Assembly (NCBI RefSeq): GCF_011516635.5
Contig: NZ_CP096255.1
Coordinates: 4,648,501-4,712,500, forward strand
From: Bradyrhizobium barranii subsp. apii
Lineage (GTDB): Bacteria > Pseudomonadota > Alphaproteobacteria > Rhizobiales > Xanthobacteraceae
Direction: 5' to 3'
DNA: 64,000 bases
The notes under the pieces are model-generated. The model did not search any database. It saw only the letters and a program-made list of their open reading frames with translations, and was not told where the DNA came from. Position numbers and translations under genes: made by a program. How positions within the stretch are numbered: position 1 is the first letter of the stretch; each line of letters opens with the position of its first letter. This document shows, in pieces, positions 45,122 to 54,319 of this stretch.

Positions 45122-45448
45122 CTATGGAGAATTTACTCGTCCGTTAGAAACATCCACGCTCGAATTTGCCGGCACCGCACTCGAAGGCGAGTTGTTGCTA
45201 CCGTCGGCAGTAACCGCGATTTCAGCCACTAGATTAGAAGCATCTCTTACGCAGAAGCCATCGATTTGCTTGGCGTCGGATGCGGCGAAATGGCCGCTGA
45301 ACATGCTCTTGCTGCAGACATTGTCAGTGATCTGCAGGTTTTGTATTTCGCCGCCCGAGTTCGTGAAGAATAACGTTATTGTAGTTTCGGCCCACGCCGC
45401 CGATATCGAAACTGCAAAACTTGCTAAGACAACGATGGCTTTGAGCAT
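45122..45448 (-). CDS. Small secreted protein
   Basis: 108 residues. The N-terminus MLKAIVVLASFAVSISAAWA is a signal peptide with AWA cleavage site; the mature part has two cysteines (DNVCSKSMF, DGFCVRD) and a Ser/Asn-rich C-terminus. No family recognised. It lies just downstream of the giant operon on the same strand, but 274 bases separate them. Confidence 0.55.
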   Translation of the reverse strand: MLKAIVVLASFAVSISAAWAETTITLFFTNSGGEIQNLQITDNVCSKSMFSGHFAASDAKQIDGFCVRDASNLVAEIAVTADGSNNSPSSAVPANSSVDVSNGRVNSP

Positions 45449-45722
45449 CTCACTCCCCTAGCTTGCGTTCCGTCATTCGACAACCATAAGGAGATCATGT
45501 CAAGGGGATGAGTGGAGTGACTAAGAGCGTTCGCAACCTAATCGCCCCTCGACGGTTCAGGTCGCGGGCTTATAAGCTCTCTGCCCGCAAGGCTCAATTT
45601 GGCCGGGCACTTTTTGGGTAGTCTGTCTCGCAATCTAGGAAGTCGGCTGAATTTCGCCCGCAAACAAAACCGAAATAAGTCAACCCGACCCTTTGTCGGC
45701 TTGGCTAATGCGGGGGACATCG

Positions 45723-48700
45723 CTACAAGTCGATCCGCACCGCAAATCGGGGGCCGGAGTCGCGCCAGTAATCCAGATCATCCCGGTCCGTGGGAGGGGG
45801 CTCCTGCTTGACTGGCTCCTGATCGAAGGTTGCGCGCCGCATGCGGTAGCATTCCTCTATGAAGATCGCGTAGCTCACCGTATCGTTGCTGTCGTCCTTG
45901 CTTGGAAGATCGAACGCACCCTGCCAGATAAGTTCGTCGCTCGGTGCATTGGCATAACTCACCTGCTCAATCGGTTCTCCGAGCTTACCATCGATGACGG
46001 TTCGCGCCGGCCATTCGTAGGCGACGCCATATTCGCTCACCCGTCGCTCTATCAACGAGGCGCGGACGATCGTCAGCGGCGCCTCCGACGTGTTTTTGGC
46101 GAGCACGGGTCCCTTGACCGCCACAGTCACGGTCTCGTCGTCGCGTTCAAGCGTCACGTCGCGGCAGTAGCCGACCACCTGGATCCATTCCGAAACCGGA
46201 TAGGAAACCTGTATGCGACGGTTGGCATGAGGTTGGTAACGCACCAGACCCAGGCGCAGGAAGGGATCCGGCGCGGTGCCGGGATCGATCTCGACGTCAA
46301 CGTACCACGTTTCGCTCTCGACATCGAACCGCGGCGCGTAAGTCAACAGCGACACAAGCATGAAGTCGGGTTCTTTGAGATTTTCGTCCTTTTGACCGTT
46401 ACCTGTCTCGGTGTTCGACTTGCTTGGGTCGTCGCCCGGAATAGGCATAAGGACATTTTCGACTAGCCGCGGCGTATACCGCTTCTCCTCCGGCCACAAT
46501 ATGCCACTGTCATTGCTTTCCTCCGCGATCGAATCGAGCGCTGTTTCGGTCCAGTCAAGCACGTCGCGGAACGCACGAGGGTGTATGAGCCAAGTCATCT
46601 CGCCGGCGTCGTGAATCGGATCGGCGCCCCAGCGGCTGATATACGCGCCGCCCGGTCCGAGGTCCTCGTCGCTGAAATACCCGGGCCGCCAGTCAGCCGT
46701 CCCCTGGCCCTGCGGCGCAGTCTCCCCCAAGGCTTGCAGGTCAAGCAGTTTGTTCTGCGGCTCGCCAGTTTCCAATGGCTCGGCTCGACGAATCTTGCCG
46801 AGGGTAAGGTCGGTTTCGGTCCATATCGGCAGTGAACCGTTCGTCGTTCCGGGTTTGGTTGAGGCGCCGAGGATGTTGGGCGGCCACACCACAATTCCGA
46901 TGCGTTCGTCTTCACCCGAGGTCATGGCGGGCCGGTCGAATGGAATGCGGATGCGGGTGCGACGACTTATCGATCGCGCGCCAGTGGCGGTGTCCGACCG
47001 ATTTGTCCAGACAAACGCGGGCAGGATGTGTTTGGGTGGAATTGCCAGCGGCCGGACGATGGATCGGATGATCGTCGACATCATCACCGGTTTGCCTTGA
47101 GCATCTTGCTCATATGCGAATAGCCGCTCCTTGTCGCGCTTCTGTTGCTCTGCGTCAGGGTAGGTCGAGCGTTCGGGAATCAGGCGGGCGGTGCGCGATG
47201 TCGCGGCAAAATAGGCCTTCACCCGCCGTGCCGTTCCATCGGAAAAATAACGCTGAGCGGACCGTCTGCCGTGGCCGGCATTTTTTTGCGCCGTTTGGCC
47301 GTCGGCCGGCGCCGGGTTCGCTGGAGCTGCGCACTGCTGCTGTGACGCCGGCGGCGAAGGCTGTTCACTTTCAGTGGTGAGCTCCAAGAGGCTGATGGTT
47401 TCCTGCGCCAAGTGGCAGTTTGGCTGCAACGACCATGTGTTGAAGACAATATCCTCAGGGGAGAAGGTGACGCGACCTTGCTCGTCCACGTCGAAGCCGT
47501 AGAGCAGGCGGGTAAAGGAGTTGTTCCGACGCGGAAAGCTGCTGCCGTCCGGCTTCTGAGGCCACACGGGCTTCGAAGGCCATATCCCGCGCGAACGATC
47601 CTCGGGCGTCCGACCGAGCAGAGGATTGTCGATGGGGCGCCCGTTCGGTGCCACGGCTCGCACCCGCAGTTCGATACTCTCGTGGACCGCCCGGTCGATG
47701 GAAAGATCACCGCCCGCCAACACATCGGTGGCTGACGGAGAATCAGCCGTGCGCTGCCAAGTGTGCCAGTCTTGTGCGGGCGGTCCCACAATCTCGCTAC
47801 GTGTCGCCTCGTCCACGCGCCGAAAGCGGATTTCAGGAACCTGGGCACCCACCAGTTTTGGTACGGCGGGCGGTTGCTCGACGGCATGAACCGCCCGCAG
47901 GCTGCGTACCGCCGACAATTCGGGAATCGGCTTGAGACACAGCGCCGTGTGTAACCTGGCAGCCGCGCGGGCCACCGCTTCCGAACTCACTACTGCATCG
48001 TTGCGGCGGATTGTTTGCGGGGGCGAAGGATAGGCTTTCTCCGGAATCTTGCCGGGCACCGCATCAGGCATCGCAACGGACAGTTTCTGCCTCTCGCTCG
48101 CTGGGTCGGGCACTTCATCGAATTCCGCTGCGGCGCAGTAAAACGCCACCGATTCAGGGGCATCGAACCATTGGGCCAAGTGATTGACGTCGGGTAATGC
48201 CCAGATGTCGACGCAAAAATCCTCGGCCGGCGCGAGCCTGATAATCACTTCGATTGCGGCGTTTGGGCCGGTTGGCGGTTTGCTCTTGTCGATGGGCACG
48301 AGCCTGATTAATTTACCGCCAGTCCGCTTTTCCAGTTGTTGATACTTCGTCAGCCGCCCATCCGCTCCCGACGGCACTGCTTCTACAGTGATTAGCAGAG
48401 GCATAGCGTCCGGGTATTCGCGCCTGGGGAAGCTAGAACTGCCGCCGCCGTAGAGGGGGACGACGATAGGAGCTCCGACGAGATATGTGTCGGTCGTCCA
48501 AGGATATCGTAAACCTATCACCATCGAGCGAGCTGCGGGATCTGGGTAATACAGCTCTTCGGCGCGGGGCGGTTTCGCAGTTTTTTGCCTACGCGCGCGA
48601 AAGATTGCGATGCCGCTTGCAGCCGGCTGATTGGCGCCAGTCTGCATAAAGGCGATCGAATTTTCCTCGATGGCGGCCTGGGGTGAAATCGAGGGAAAAC

Positions 48701-51620
48701 CGCCACGGCTCGGGTCATAGTCAACACCCGCCAACCCGAATTTTTTAGTCGGATCTGCGTCGTTGTCGAAGACGCCGTGCAAATGAGCGAAGGTGAAATC
48801 GACGCCGGGCGCACACACGGCGCGTTGCGATGTCAGGGGCTTGAATCGCCAATGATCATCAGGCTCTTCGGCAGAAGAGTGGGGGGTGGGCTTGGGCAGG
48901 CGGACGACCATTGTTTCACCGTCGAGCCCGCGGCAGAACTCTTCCGCCGGCTTTGCCGCGACGCGTTCCGCCTGCTTTCCCGCGATCAGTTTCGTTGGCT
49001 TCTCCGCGACGAGTTTTGCAGAATTCTCCGCGACAGATCTCGTTGCGCCCCCCAACTCGGAGACGATGTCGGCCCAAGGCACCGCGACCATCGGTGGATC
49101 GATCCATTCATGGCGGAGAAAACGCCGCAACTGGTCGCGGCGCGGCAGCAGCATGCCGTCGCATAAGCCGGCCTCGTAGAGTTTTTGAGCAGTAAGCCGC
49201 GACGGCTTCTTGTCACGCAGGGGCAGGCACACGCCGCCAAGGAATACGGTACGTGCACCGAGCCAATAGGGGACGCCGAAACGCAGCTTAGGCGGACGTT
49301 CGTCGTTGCTTCCGGAGAGCAAGTCGAAATCCACATTGAGAGCTAAGCCGCCCGGACAGACCCCCACTCGCTGCTCATGCGCTTCCAAGCCCAGCGGATC
49401 GCCTTGCCAGGCCGCCAGCACGGATTCCGCAAAGCCGGTCTTGTTGCCGGCGGCGTTCTGCAGAAGTCGGGTGGGCATCGCCAGCACGCTACCGTCAAGT
49501 TCGACCCGCCGCTTGCCGACATCGACATCGGGGGCCGAGAGCATAGCATCGACAGCCTTATCGAGTGCGTGCGCGCCGTCTGGCAAAGCATACTTGACCC
49601 TCCGGTTGGTCAAGCAAGCCCAGGTCAACCCGCTCGCCGCACTGGTGCGGAAACCGACGTCGAGGCGGTAGCCGACGGCAAGATCGTCTGCATCCAGAAT
49701 CAGCGTTTCGTCACTCTCTGCAGCAGCCGACAGCGAGCGGCTGAACTGCTTGACAACCACGCTGCCCCGCCATTGATCGAGCAATTGCAGGCCGGCAGTC
49801 CTCAGCTTGCGCTCCACCGCAGCTGCCGCCGTCACTTCGGGAATGGGGGGCAAGCTGGTCCCGTCGGTCGATCTGAGGTCCCCGGCGTTCGCCAAGGCCA
49901 TATCGCGCCGCATGTCCGATTCGGTGGCGGCATGGATGTCTACTGTTTCGACCGAGAAACGCAGGGAGCGATCATCACCGCTGACGGCGGCAGCCTCCAG
50001 GTCGATGACGCCGTCGAACTGATCGATCGTGCCGCGCTCGCGCAGGTTTCGGGCGGACGTCGGCGCATTGCCGTCGCTGAAACATTCCAGCAGTTCTTCG
50101 AGCGTCGCCGGCATGAAACAATCGACTTCCTCCGACAAGGACCGCGGCGCCTTGGCCAAGGTCCAGTGCCCGGAGAAAATGATGTTCTTAAGGGCCGGTT
50201 CGTTGCCGGCTACACGCAATCGGATCAGCAAGAAGGACGCTGCTTCTTTGTTTCGGACGAAATCCGGCGTCGTCGCAGCAGCGCCAACGAGGTCCTTGAA
50301 TTGGGTGCCTGAAAACAGGAATTCAATATCGACGCTCAGGAGAAACAGGTGTTGCAAGGCCGGAAAGCCCAGCAGGGCAAACCAGCGGCGCCGGGCATCA
50401 TCAGCCCTCCGACTTTGCACATCCTGACTTTCATTCGCCGTATGGCTATTTGAGTCTGGTACCTTGCCATAGTCTTCCAACGTGGCTGCATCGTGTAGCC
50501 GTAACAACTCGCTAGCTACGTTCCCGTTGTTGTCGCTGACGTCGCTGATCGCCTGTTGCAGCGTCTTGTGCTGGGCCCGCTGGTCGCGGATGGTCTGCAG
50601 AGATTTGCCGGGGTCGGATCCTGATAGACCGCCCTCGGCCTTATGGACATCGCCGGCCGATTTCTGATGCTTTGCCAGCGTGCCCTTGTAACAGAGATCT
50701 TTGTCTTGACGTTGTTTGACCAGGATCTCCCTGATCTGCGACCACTGCTTCTCGTCGGGCTTTGAAATGCTCGGGTCGTCGGGGTGCTGTCTTTTGTAGT
50801 CCTCCCAGTAGCGATGCGGGTCAAACGGGAGTTGTGCAGGCGGCGCAGGCGGCGGCGCGTCTGCAGCGAACACGACTGGAGTACCCTCCGACGTGAATCC
50901 GGCAACGTCCCGGGCCCTCGGCTCAAAGATGACGCTGTCGAGCGCGTGGCGTTCGGTGGCCGTCGCCGCACGGGCCCACGGGCGCTCGAAATAGGCGCCT
51001 TCGCCGAGGAAGGCCTGGCGGGAGGGTGTGCGCCCGTTCACACGGGCAATCAGTGCCTGGGCCCGCGCCATAGTGATCTGTTGGGCAAGCTCGGTGCGCG
51101 GCATGCCGACGATATTGGGAGCATCTTTGCTCGGAGCATCGGGGCCTTGCTGGACATCCTTATACGGATGATTGGGGTCGGCCGTCGTATCTTTCAGGGC
51201 AGTTCGAAGGCCTGTAAGAGTGTGGTCATCATCCTGCAGGAATTGACGCCAGATTTTGGTGATGTCCTTAAATTTGAGCCCCCCGAACCCCGAGTCCATA
51301 CTGATGTCAGGGTAAGTCGTCAGCGTGGTTGAGAGGACCGGTTTGATCTCATGCCCGTCCTTTGTCGACGTTGATTTACCCGCTGAGTCCGTGATGCCTA
51401 GTTCTGCCGAGACGGCCCCATGCGCGGCAAACAGACCATGGATAACGGTCGGCCAAGTTTCGAACAGCTGAGGGCTATTCGACTCCTTCTGATCTTTGAT
51501 CGTCACCGGTGGATCGTTGATCGTTCCCGGCCGAAGCACCAGGGTCGCCGCTACCTTGACGTGCTCGCCCTGTTTGGAAATGGTGCGTGGAATCACCGTA
51601 GCGATCAATTTATCCATCAT
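45723..51620 (-). CDS. Giant protein of unknown function (1965 aa), third gene of the unit
   Basis: Start ATG 51620 opens MMDKLIATVIPRTISKQGEH, the natural beginning; the frame extends 30 codons upstream without a clear ribosome site. No signal peptide or membrane segment is seen. Most of the protein is beta-rich with many short linkers. At residues 863-894 four tandem octapeptides occur (VAENSAKL, VAEKPTKL, IAGKQAER, VAAKPAEE). A C-terminal stretch WYVDVEIDPGTAPDPFLRLG and LVRYQPHANRRIQVSYPVSE resembles, from memory only, blocks in other uncharacterised giant bacterial proteins. Function unknown. Last in a presumed three-gene transcript. Confidence 0.72.
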   Translation of the reverse strand: MMDKLIATVIPRTISKQGEHVKVAATLVLRPGTINDPPVTIKDQKESNSPQLFETWPTVIHGLFAAHGAVSAELGITDSAGKSTSTKDGHEIKPVLSTTLTTYPDISMDSGFGGLKFKDITKIWRQFLQDDDHTLTGLRTALKDTTADPNHPYKDVQQGPDAPSKDAPNIVGMPRTELAQQITMARAQALIARVNGRTPSRQAFLGEGAYFERPWARAATATERHALDSVIFEPRARDVAGFTSEGTPVVFAADAPPPAPPAQLPFDPHRYWEDYKRQHPDDPSISKPDEKQWSQIREILVKQRQDKDLCYKGTLAKHQKSAGDVHKAEGGLSGSDPGKSLQTIRDQRAQHKTLQQAISDVSDNNGNVASELLRLHDAATLEDYGKVPDSNSHTANESQDVQSRRADDARRRWFALLGFPALQHLFLLSVDIEFLFSGTQFKDLVGAAATTPDFVRNKEAASFLLIRLRVAGNEPALKNIIFSGHWTLAKAPRSLSEEVDCFMPATLEELLECFSDGNAPTSARNLRERGTIDQFDGVIDLEAAAVSGDDRSLRFSVETVDIHAATESDMRRDMALANAGDLRSTDGTSLPPIPEVTAAAAVERKLRTAGLQLLDQWRGSVVVKQFSRSLSAAAESDETLILDADDLAVGYRLDVGFRTSAASGLTWACLTNRRVKYALPDGAHALDKAVDAMLSAPDVDVGKRRVELDGSVLAMPTRLLQNAAGNKTGFAESVLAAWQGDPLGLEAHEQRVGVCPGGLALNVDFDLLSGSNDERPPKLRFGVPYWLGARTVFLGGVCLPLRDKKPSRLTAQKLYEAGLCDGMLLPRRDQLRRFLRHEWIDPPMVAVPWADIVSELGGATRSVAENSAKLVAEKPTKLIAGKQAERVAAKPAEEFCRGLDGETMVVRLPKPTPHSSAEEPDDHWRFKPLTSQRAVCAPGVDFTFAHLHGVFDNDADPTKKFGLAGVDYDPSRGGFPSISPQAAIEENSIAFMQTGANQPAASGIAIFRARRQKTAKPPRAEELYYPDPAARSMVIGLRYPWTTDTYLVGAPIVVPLYGGGSSSFPRREYPDAMPLLITVEAVPSGADGRLTKYQQLEKRTGGKLIRLVPIDKSKPPTGPNAAIEVIIRLAPAEDFCVDIWALPDVNHLAQWFDAPESVAFYCAAAEFDEVPDPASERQKLSVAMPDAVPGKIPEKAYPSPPQTIRRNDAVVSSEAVARAAARLHTALCLKPIPELSAVRSLRAVHAVEQPPAVPKLVGAQVPEIRFRRVDEATRSEIVGPPAQDWHTWQRTADSPSATDVLAGGDLSIDRAVHESIELRVRAVAPNGRPIDNPLLGRTPEDRSRGIWPSKPVWPQKPDGSSFPRRNNSFTRLLYGFDVDEQGRVTFSPEDIVFNTWSLQPNCHLAQETISLLELTTESEQPSPPASQQQCAAPANPAPADGQTAQKNAGHGRRSAQRYFSDGTARRVKAYFAATSRTARLIPERSTYPDAEQQKRDKERLFAYEQDAQGKPVMMSTIIRSIVRPLAIPPKHILPAFVWTNRSDTATGARSISRRTRIRIPFDRPAMTSGEDERIGIVVWPPNILGASTKPGTTNGSLPIWTETDLTLGKIRRAEPLETGEPQNKLLDLQALGETAPQGQGTADWRPGYFSDEDLGPGGAYISRWGADPIHDAGEMTWLIHPRAFRDVLDWTETALDSIAEESNDSGILWPEEKRYTPRLVENVLMPIPGDDPSKSNTETGNGQKDENLKEPDFMLVSLLTYAPRFDVESETWYVDVEIDPGTAPDPFLRLGLVRYQPHANRRIQVSYPVSEWIQVVGYCRDVTLERDDETVTVAVKGPVLAKNTSEAPLTIVRASLIERRVSEYGVAYEWPARTVIDGKLGEPIEQVSYANAPSDELIWQGAFDLPSKDDSNDTVSYAIFIEECYRMRRATFDQEPVKQEPPPTDRDDLDYWRDSGPRFAVRIDL
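48939..49034 (-). repeat. Four tandem 24-base repeats inside the 1965-aa gene
   Basis: Read on the minus strand, four copies of a 24-base unit beginning with TCGCGG-type segments encode the octapeptides VAENSAKL, VAEKPTKL, IAGKQAER and VAAKPAEE. Copies differ at several positions, so this is an old expansion, not a recent slippage. Confidence 0.8.
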
Positions 51621-51774
51621 GACACTAACGCAGCTTCCGGGTGACCGGGACGCATGGCACGAATGCCTTGCGAGGGCGAGGCGAGGAGACGTCTGTTTTT
51701 GGCCACGCAATCGGAAATGATGACGTCTCTCATCGGTTCATGCTCCGTGCGGAGTTGTGGAGTCAGCGACCGCC

Positions 51775-54282
51775 TCAGAAGAACGATGGCTGCCAGGGTT
51801 GGTGCTGATCGAAATAGCTTTGGTATTGCTTGTAATCTTCGCCTTTGCACACCGCGTGGTAATGCAAATGGGCGATCGGTTTGTCGCATTGCTTTTTTTT
51901 GTCTTCGCCGTCGCAATCCATCTTGCTTGCTGACACAGGTATCGAGTGAGGGCCGCCCCCGACGTCCGAAGCGACGGGGTAGGGGGGCACATTGCCTGCC
52001 AGCTGGATTAACTTGCGCGAGGGATCGATGATGTCACCAGCGTCGCCGATTTGTGGATTCGACGAGTAGCCCTTGCCCATGTTCTTGCGCGCGGTGACGC
52101 GGAACTCGATGTCCTTAATACCCATAGAGAACGAGAAGGTGAAAATCGCGGTCCCGACCATTTCGCCGTTGGGCTGCTGGCCGACCCGCACCTGCAGCAT
52201 GGCGGAGAAGCGGAAGATCGAGATGCTGGCCGAGCCGGCAACGGTCGTGTAGCCCTCGATCGTCGAGAGCGTGCTATCACCGCTTCTAAAGCTGCGCAGG
52301 AATATGCCAACCGTGATCCTGGCATTTCCGGTCAACGGGCCGATCGCGAAGGCCACGACCGCGCCGAATTCGAAACTGGATTCGAAGCCGATGATGCCTT
52401 GTGAGGTCGAATAGAGAGCAAGATGTCCACCGCCGCCGTACACGGCGACATTGATCAAGAAGGGGGACTCCGGGCGCGACAGCCCGACCTTGAACAGCGC
52501 CGGCGACCCGTCGAACGGCAAGATGGCGGCGGCATTGAGCGAGATGTTGCTGATGCCGAGCACCCCGAGGGCAAAGCCGCACGGCGGCATGCGATAGCCG
52601 GCCTCAATTCCCGGCGGGTCGAATAGCGCGGACAGATAAAACCCGTTGGCGCCGAACGAGAAGAATGAGCTCACAGCCTGCAGGAAACTGACGGCTTCGC
52701 CGAGCTGCACGTCGATCACGTTGGCCTTGAGCTTGCCGCCGGTTTCGCTGCCGAACTTAGCGCCGTCGAACGAAAGCGTGACGATGTCGAGAAAGCCGCC
52801 CAGGATGTTGACGCTGAACGGCCCCAGCTCGCCGGACGCAGTGACTTGAGGCGATCCGCCGTTGAGCACATCGATGACCGTGCGAGCCTTGAGCGTCAGG
52901 CGCGAGCCGTCTTCCGGCAGGAAAATTCCGCCCACGTCCTGTAGTTCGGTGTCGAAATCGTAAGCCAGCGTGACCTTGCTGGGGATCAGCTCGCGCAGCC
53001 GCCGTTCGACGTCGGCCTTGATTGCGGCGAAATCGATGATCTTGCCGAGATCGCCCTTCAGGACGTCGCGCAACAAGCCTGCGACGACGTTTTTCGCTTG
53101 GTCGGCGATGAAAAGGACGGAGTTTGGGCCTCGTACGGGCGCTTTCGGTGGCTGCACAATTTCATAAGCGCTTGTGTTCCAGCTTCCGATGAGGCCGAAG
53201 AGCTTGACGACCGCCCCGATTTTGTCGCCGCCGGCCGTCTTGAGTGCGCCGTCAATCGAAGCGATCGCGTCGTTCTGCCCCCACAACGCATCGTTGCCGA
53301 TGGTCAGGTTACGATCGCCAGGCGCCAGCAGCGCACTGGCGACTTGCGTCGTTACCGGCCCGACGCTCGTTCCCATGGTAAGCACGTAGTTGTAGAAGCT
53401 GTCTCGTGTATCGCGAGCCTCTAGGAAGAACTTCTGGAGATTTCCCGAGATATCCGGATCCTGGGCGATGAACTGCACGATCGCGTCGGTCGCGGCCTGT
53501 ACCTTGTCCTGGAACTGCCCGGTGATGCGATCGAAGAGCATCGACAGAAGCAATTGAGCCGGAGGATTTGTGGTCAGGTCGAACAAGTCCGTGCCGAAGC
53601 TGGGCTGCAGCGCGTCTCCTACGGCCATCGCGACGATATCCGCGGCGCGCGCGGCGACTTTGCCGTTTGCCGAAACAACTGCGTCGATCGCGATCCTGAG
53701 GTTTTGGTTAATCACGGCATTGTTGTCGTCCAAACGGTTGATGACGACCGTGCCTGCATCTTCTAGCTCCTTGACAGATGCGGCGACCTTTTGGGCAAGG
53801 CTTTGGTCATAATCGCCCTGGACGTTGCTATAGACCTTTCGAACACCGTCGATGACGGGCGCTAAATCGGTATTAGCGAAGGTTGTGTTGACGACCGCAA
53901 ATAGGCGACCGAAAGCCTGCACGCGTGCGATGTCGTCGGCCGAAAGTCCTGGTGCAGACGGTGAGGGAATGCCGGCGAGCGAGAGAGCCTGTAGCGCGTT
54001 GCTTGACGCCTGAATGACGGGAATGACTTTGGCCAGGAAGTGCTGGCGAAGAAGGTCGATGACGGAGCAGGCAGCATTCCGCTCCCCCAGTTGGATCGTC
54101 CACGTTGTCGGATCGGGGCTTGACTGCGGTACAAACGTGTAGCTCGGAACAGTGAGTGCGTTCACCTGCTGCAGGACATCGCGAAGGCCGGTAACAATCG
54201 ACTTTGCATCGCCGATGCAGCGCGCCGCCTGCGTCGAAAGCTGACGTACGTAATTCAAGAGACGTTGCAGTTGCCAAGGCAA
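51775..54282 (-). CDS. Giant-unit protein of unknown function (835 aa), second gene
   Basis: 835 residues from TTG 54282, a weak start; the frame is open further up to 54343 and overlaps the end of the previous gene. The N-terminal 300 residues are helical (LDDNNAVINQNLRIAIDAVV, VQAATDAIVQFIAQDPDISG), the C-terminal half is alternating beta: VAVYGGGGHLALYSTSQGII then GFESSFEFGAVVAFAIGPLT and SAMLQVRVGQQPNG. The final part is Cys/Lys-rich (KMDCDGEDKKKQCDK). No signal peptide. I recall similar GGGG/SFEFGA blocks in uncharacterised proteins of other bacteria but cannot name a family. Confidence 0.65.
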   Translation of the reverse strand: MPWQLQRLLNYVRQLSTQAARCIGDAKSIVTGLRDVLQQVNALTVPSYTFVPQSSPDPTTWTIQLGERNAACSVIDLLRQHFLAKVIPVIQASSNALQALSLAGIPSPSAPGLSADDIARVQAFGRLFAVVNTTFANTDLAPVIDGVRKVYSNVQGDYDQSLAQKVAASVKELEDAGTVVINRLDDNNAVINQNLRIAIDAVVSANGKVAARAADIVAMAVGDALQPSFGTDLFDLTTNPPAQLLLSMLFDRITGQFQDKVQAATDAIVQFIAQDPDISGNLQKFFLEARDTRDSFYNYVLTMGTSVGPVTTQVASALLAPGDRNLTIGNDALWGQNDAIASIDGALKTAGGDKIGAVVKLFGLIGSWNTSAYEIVQPPKAPVRGPNSVLFIADQAKNVVAGLLRDVLKGDLGKIIDFAAIKADVERRLRELIPSKVTLAYDFDTELQDVGGIFLPEDGSRLTLKARTVIDVLNGGSPQVTASGELGPFSVNILGGFLDIVTLSFDGAKFGSETGGKLKANVIDVQLGEAVSFLQAVSSFFSFGANGFYLSALFDPPGIEAGYRMPPCGFALGVLGISNISLNAAAILPFDGSPALFKVGLSRPESPFLINVAVYGGGGHLALYSTSQGIIGFESSFEFGAVVAFAIGPLTGNARITVGIFLRSFRSGDSTLSTIEGYTTVAGSASISIFRFSAMLQVRVGQQPNGEMVGTAIFTFSFSMGIKDIEFRVTARKNMGKGYSSNPQIGDAGDIIDPSRKLIQLAGNVPPYPVASDVGGGPHSIPVSASKMDCDGEDKKKQCDKPIAHLHYHAVCKGEDYKQYQSYFDQHQPWQPSFF

Positions 54283-54319
54283 AGGAAGGGTGCAGCTTAC
54301 CTGCTGGAAGTTGCTCGCT

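Noticed and set aside
40976..45722. Complete insertion sequence
   Set aside because: No DDE transposase gene or terminal inverted repeats were recognised; the recombinases are an integrase remnant and a resolvase.
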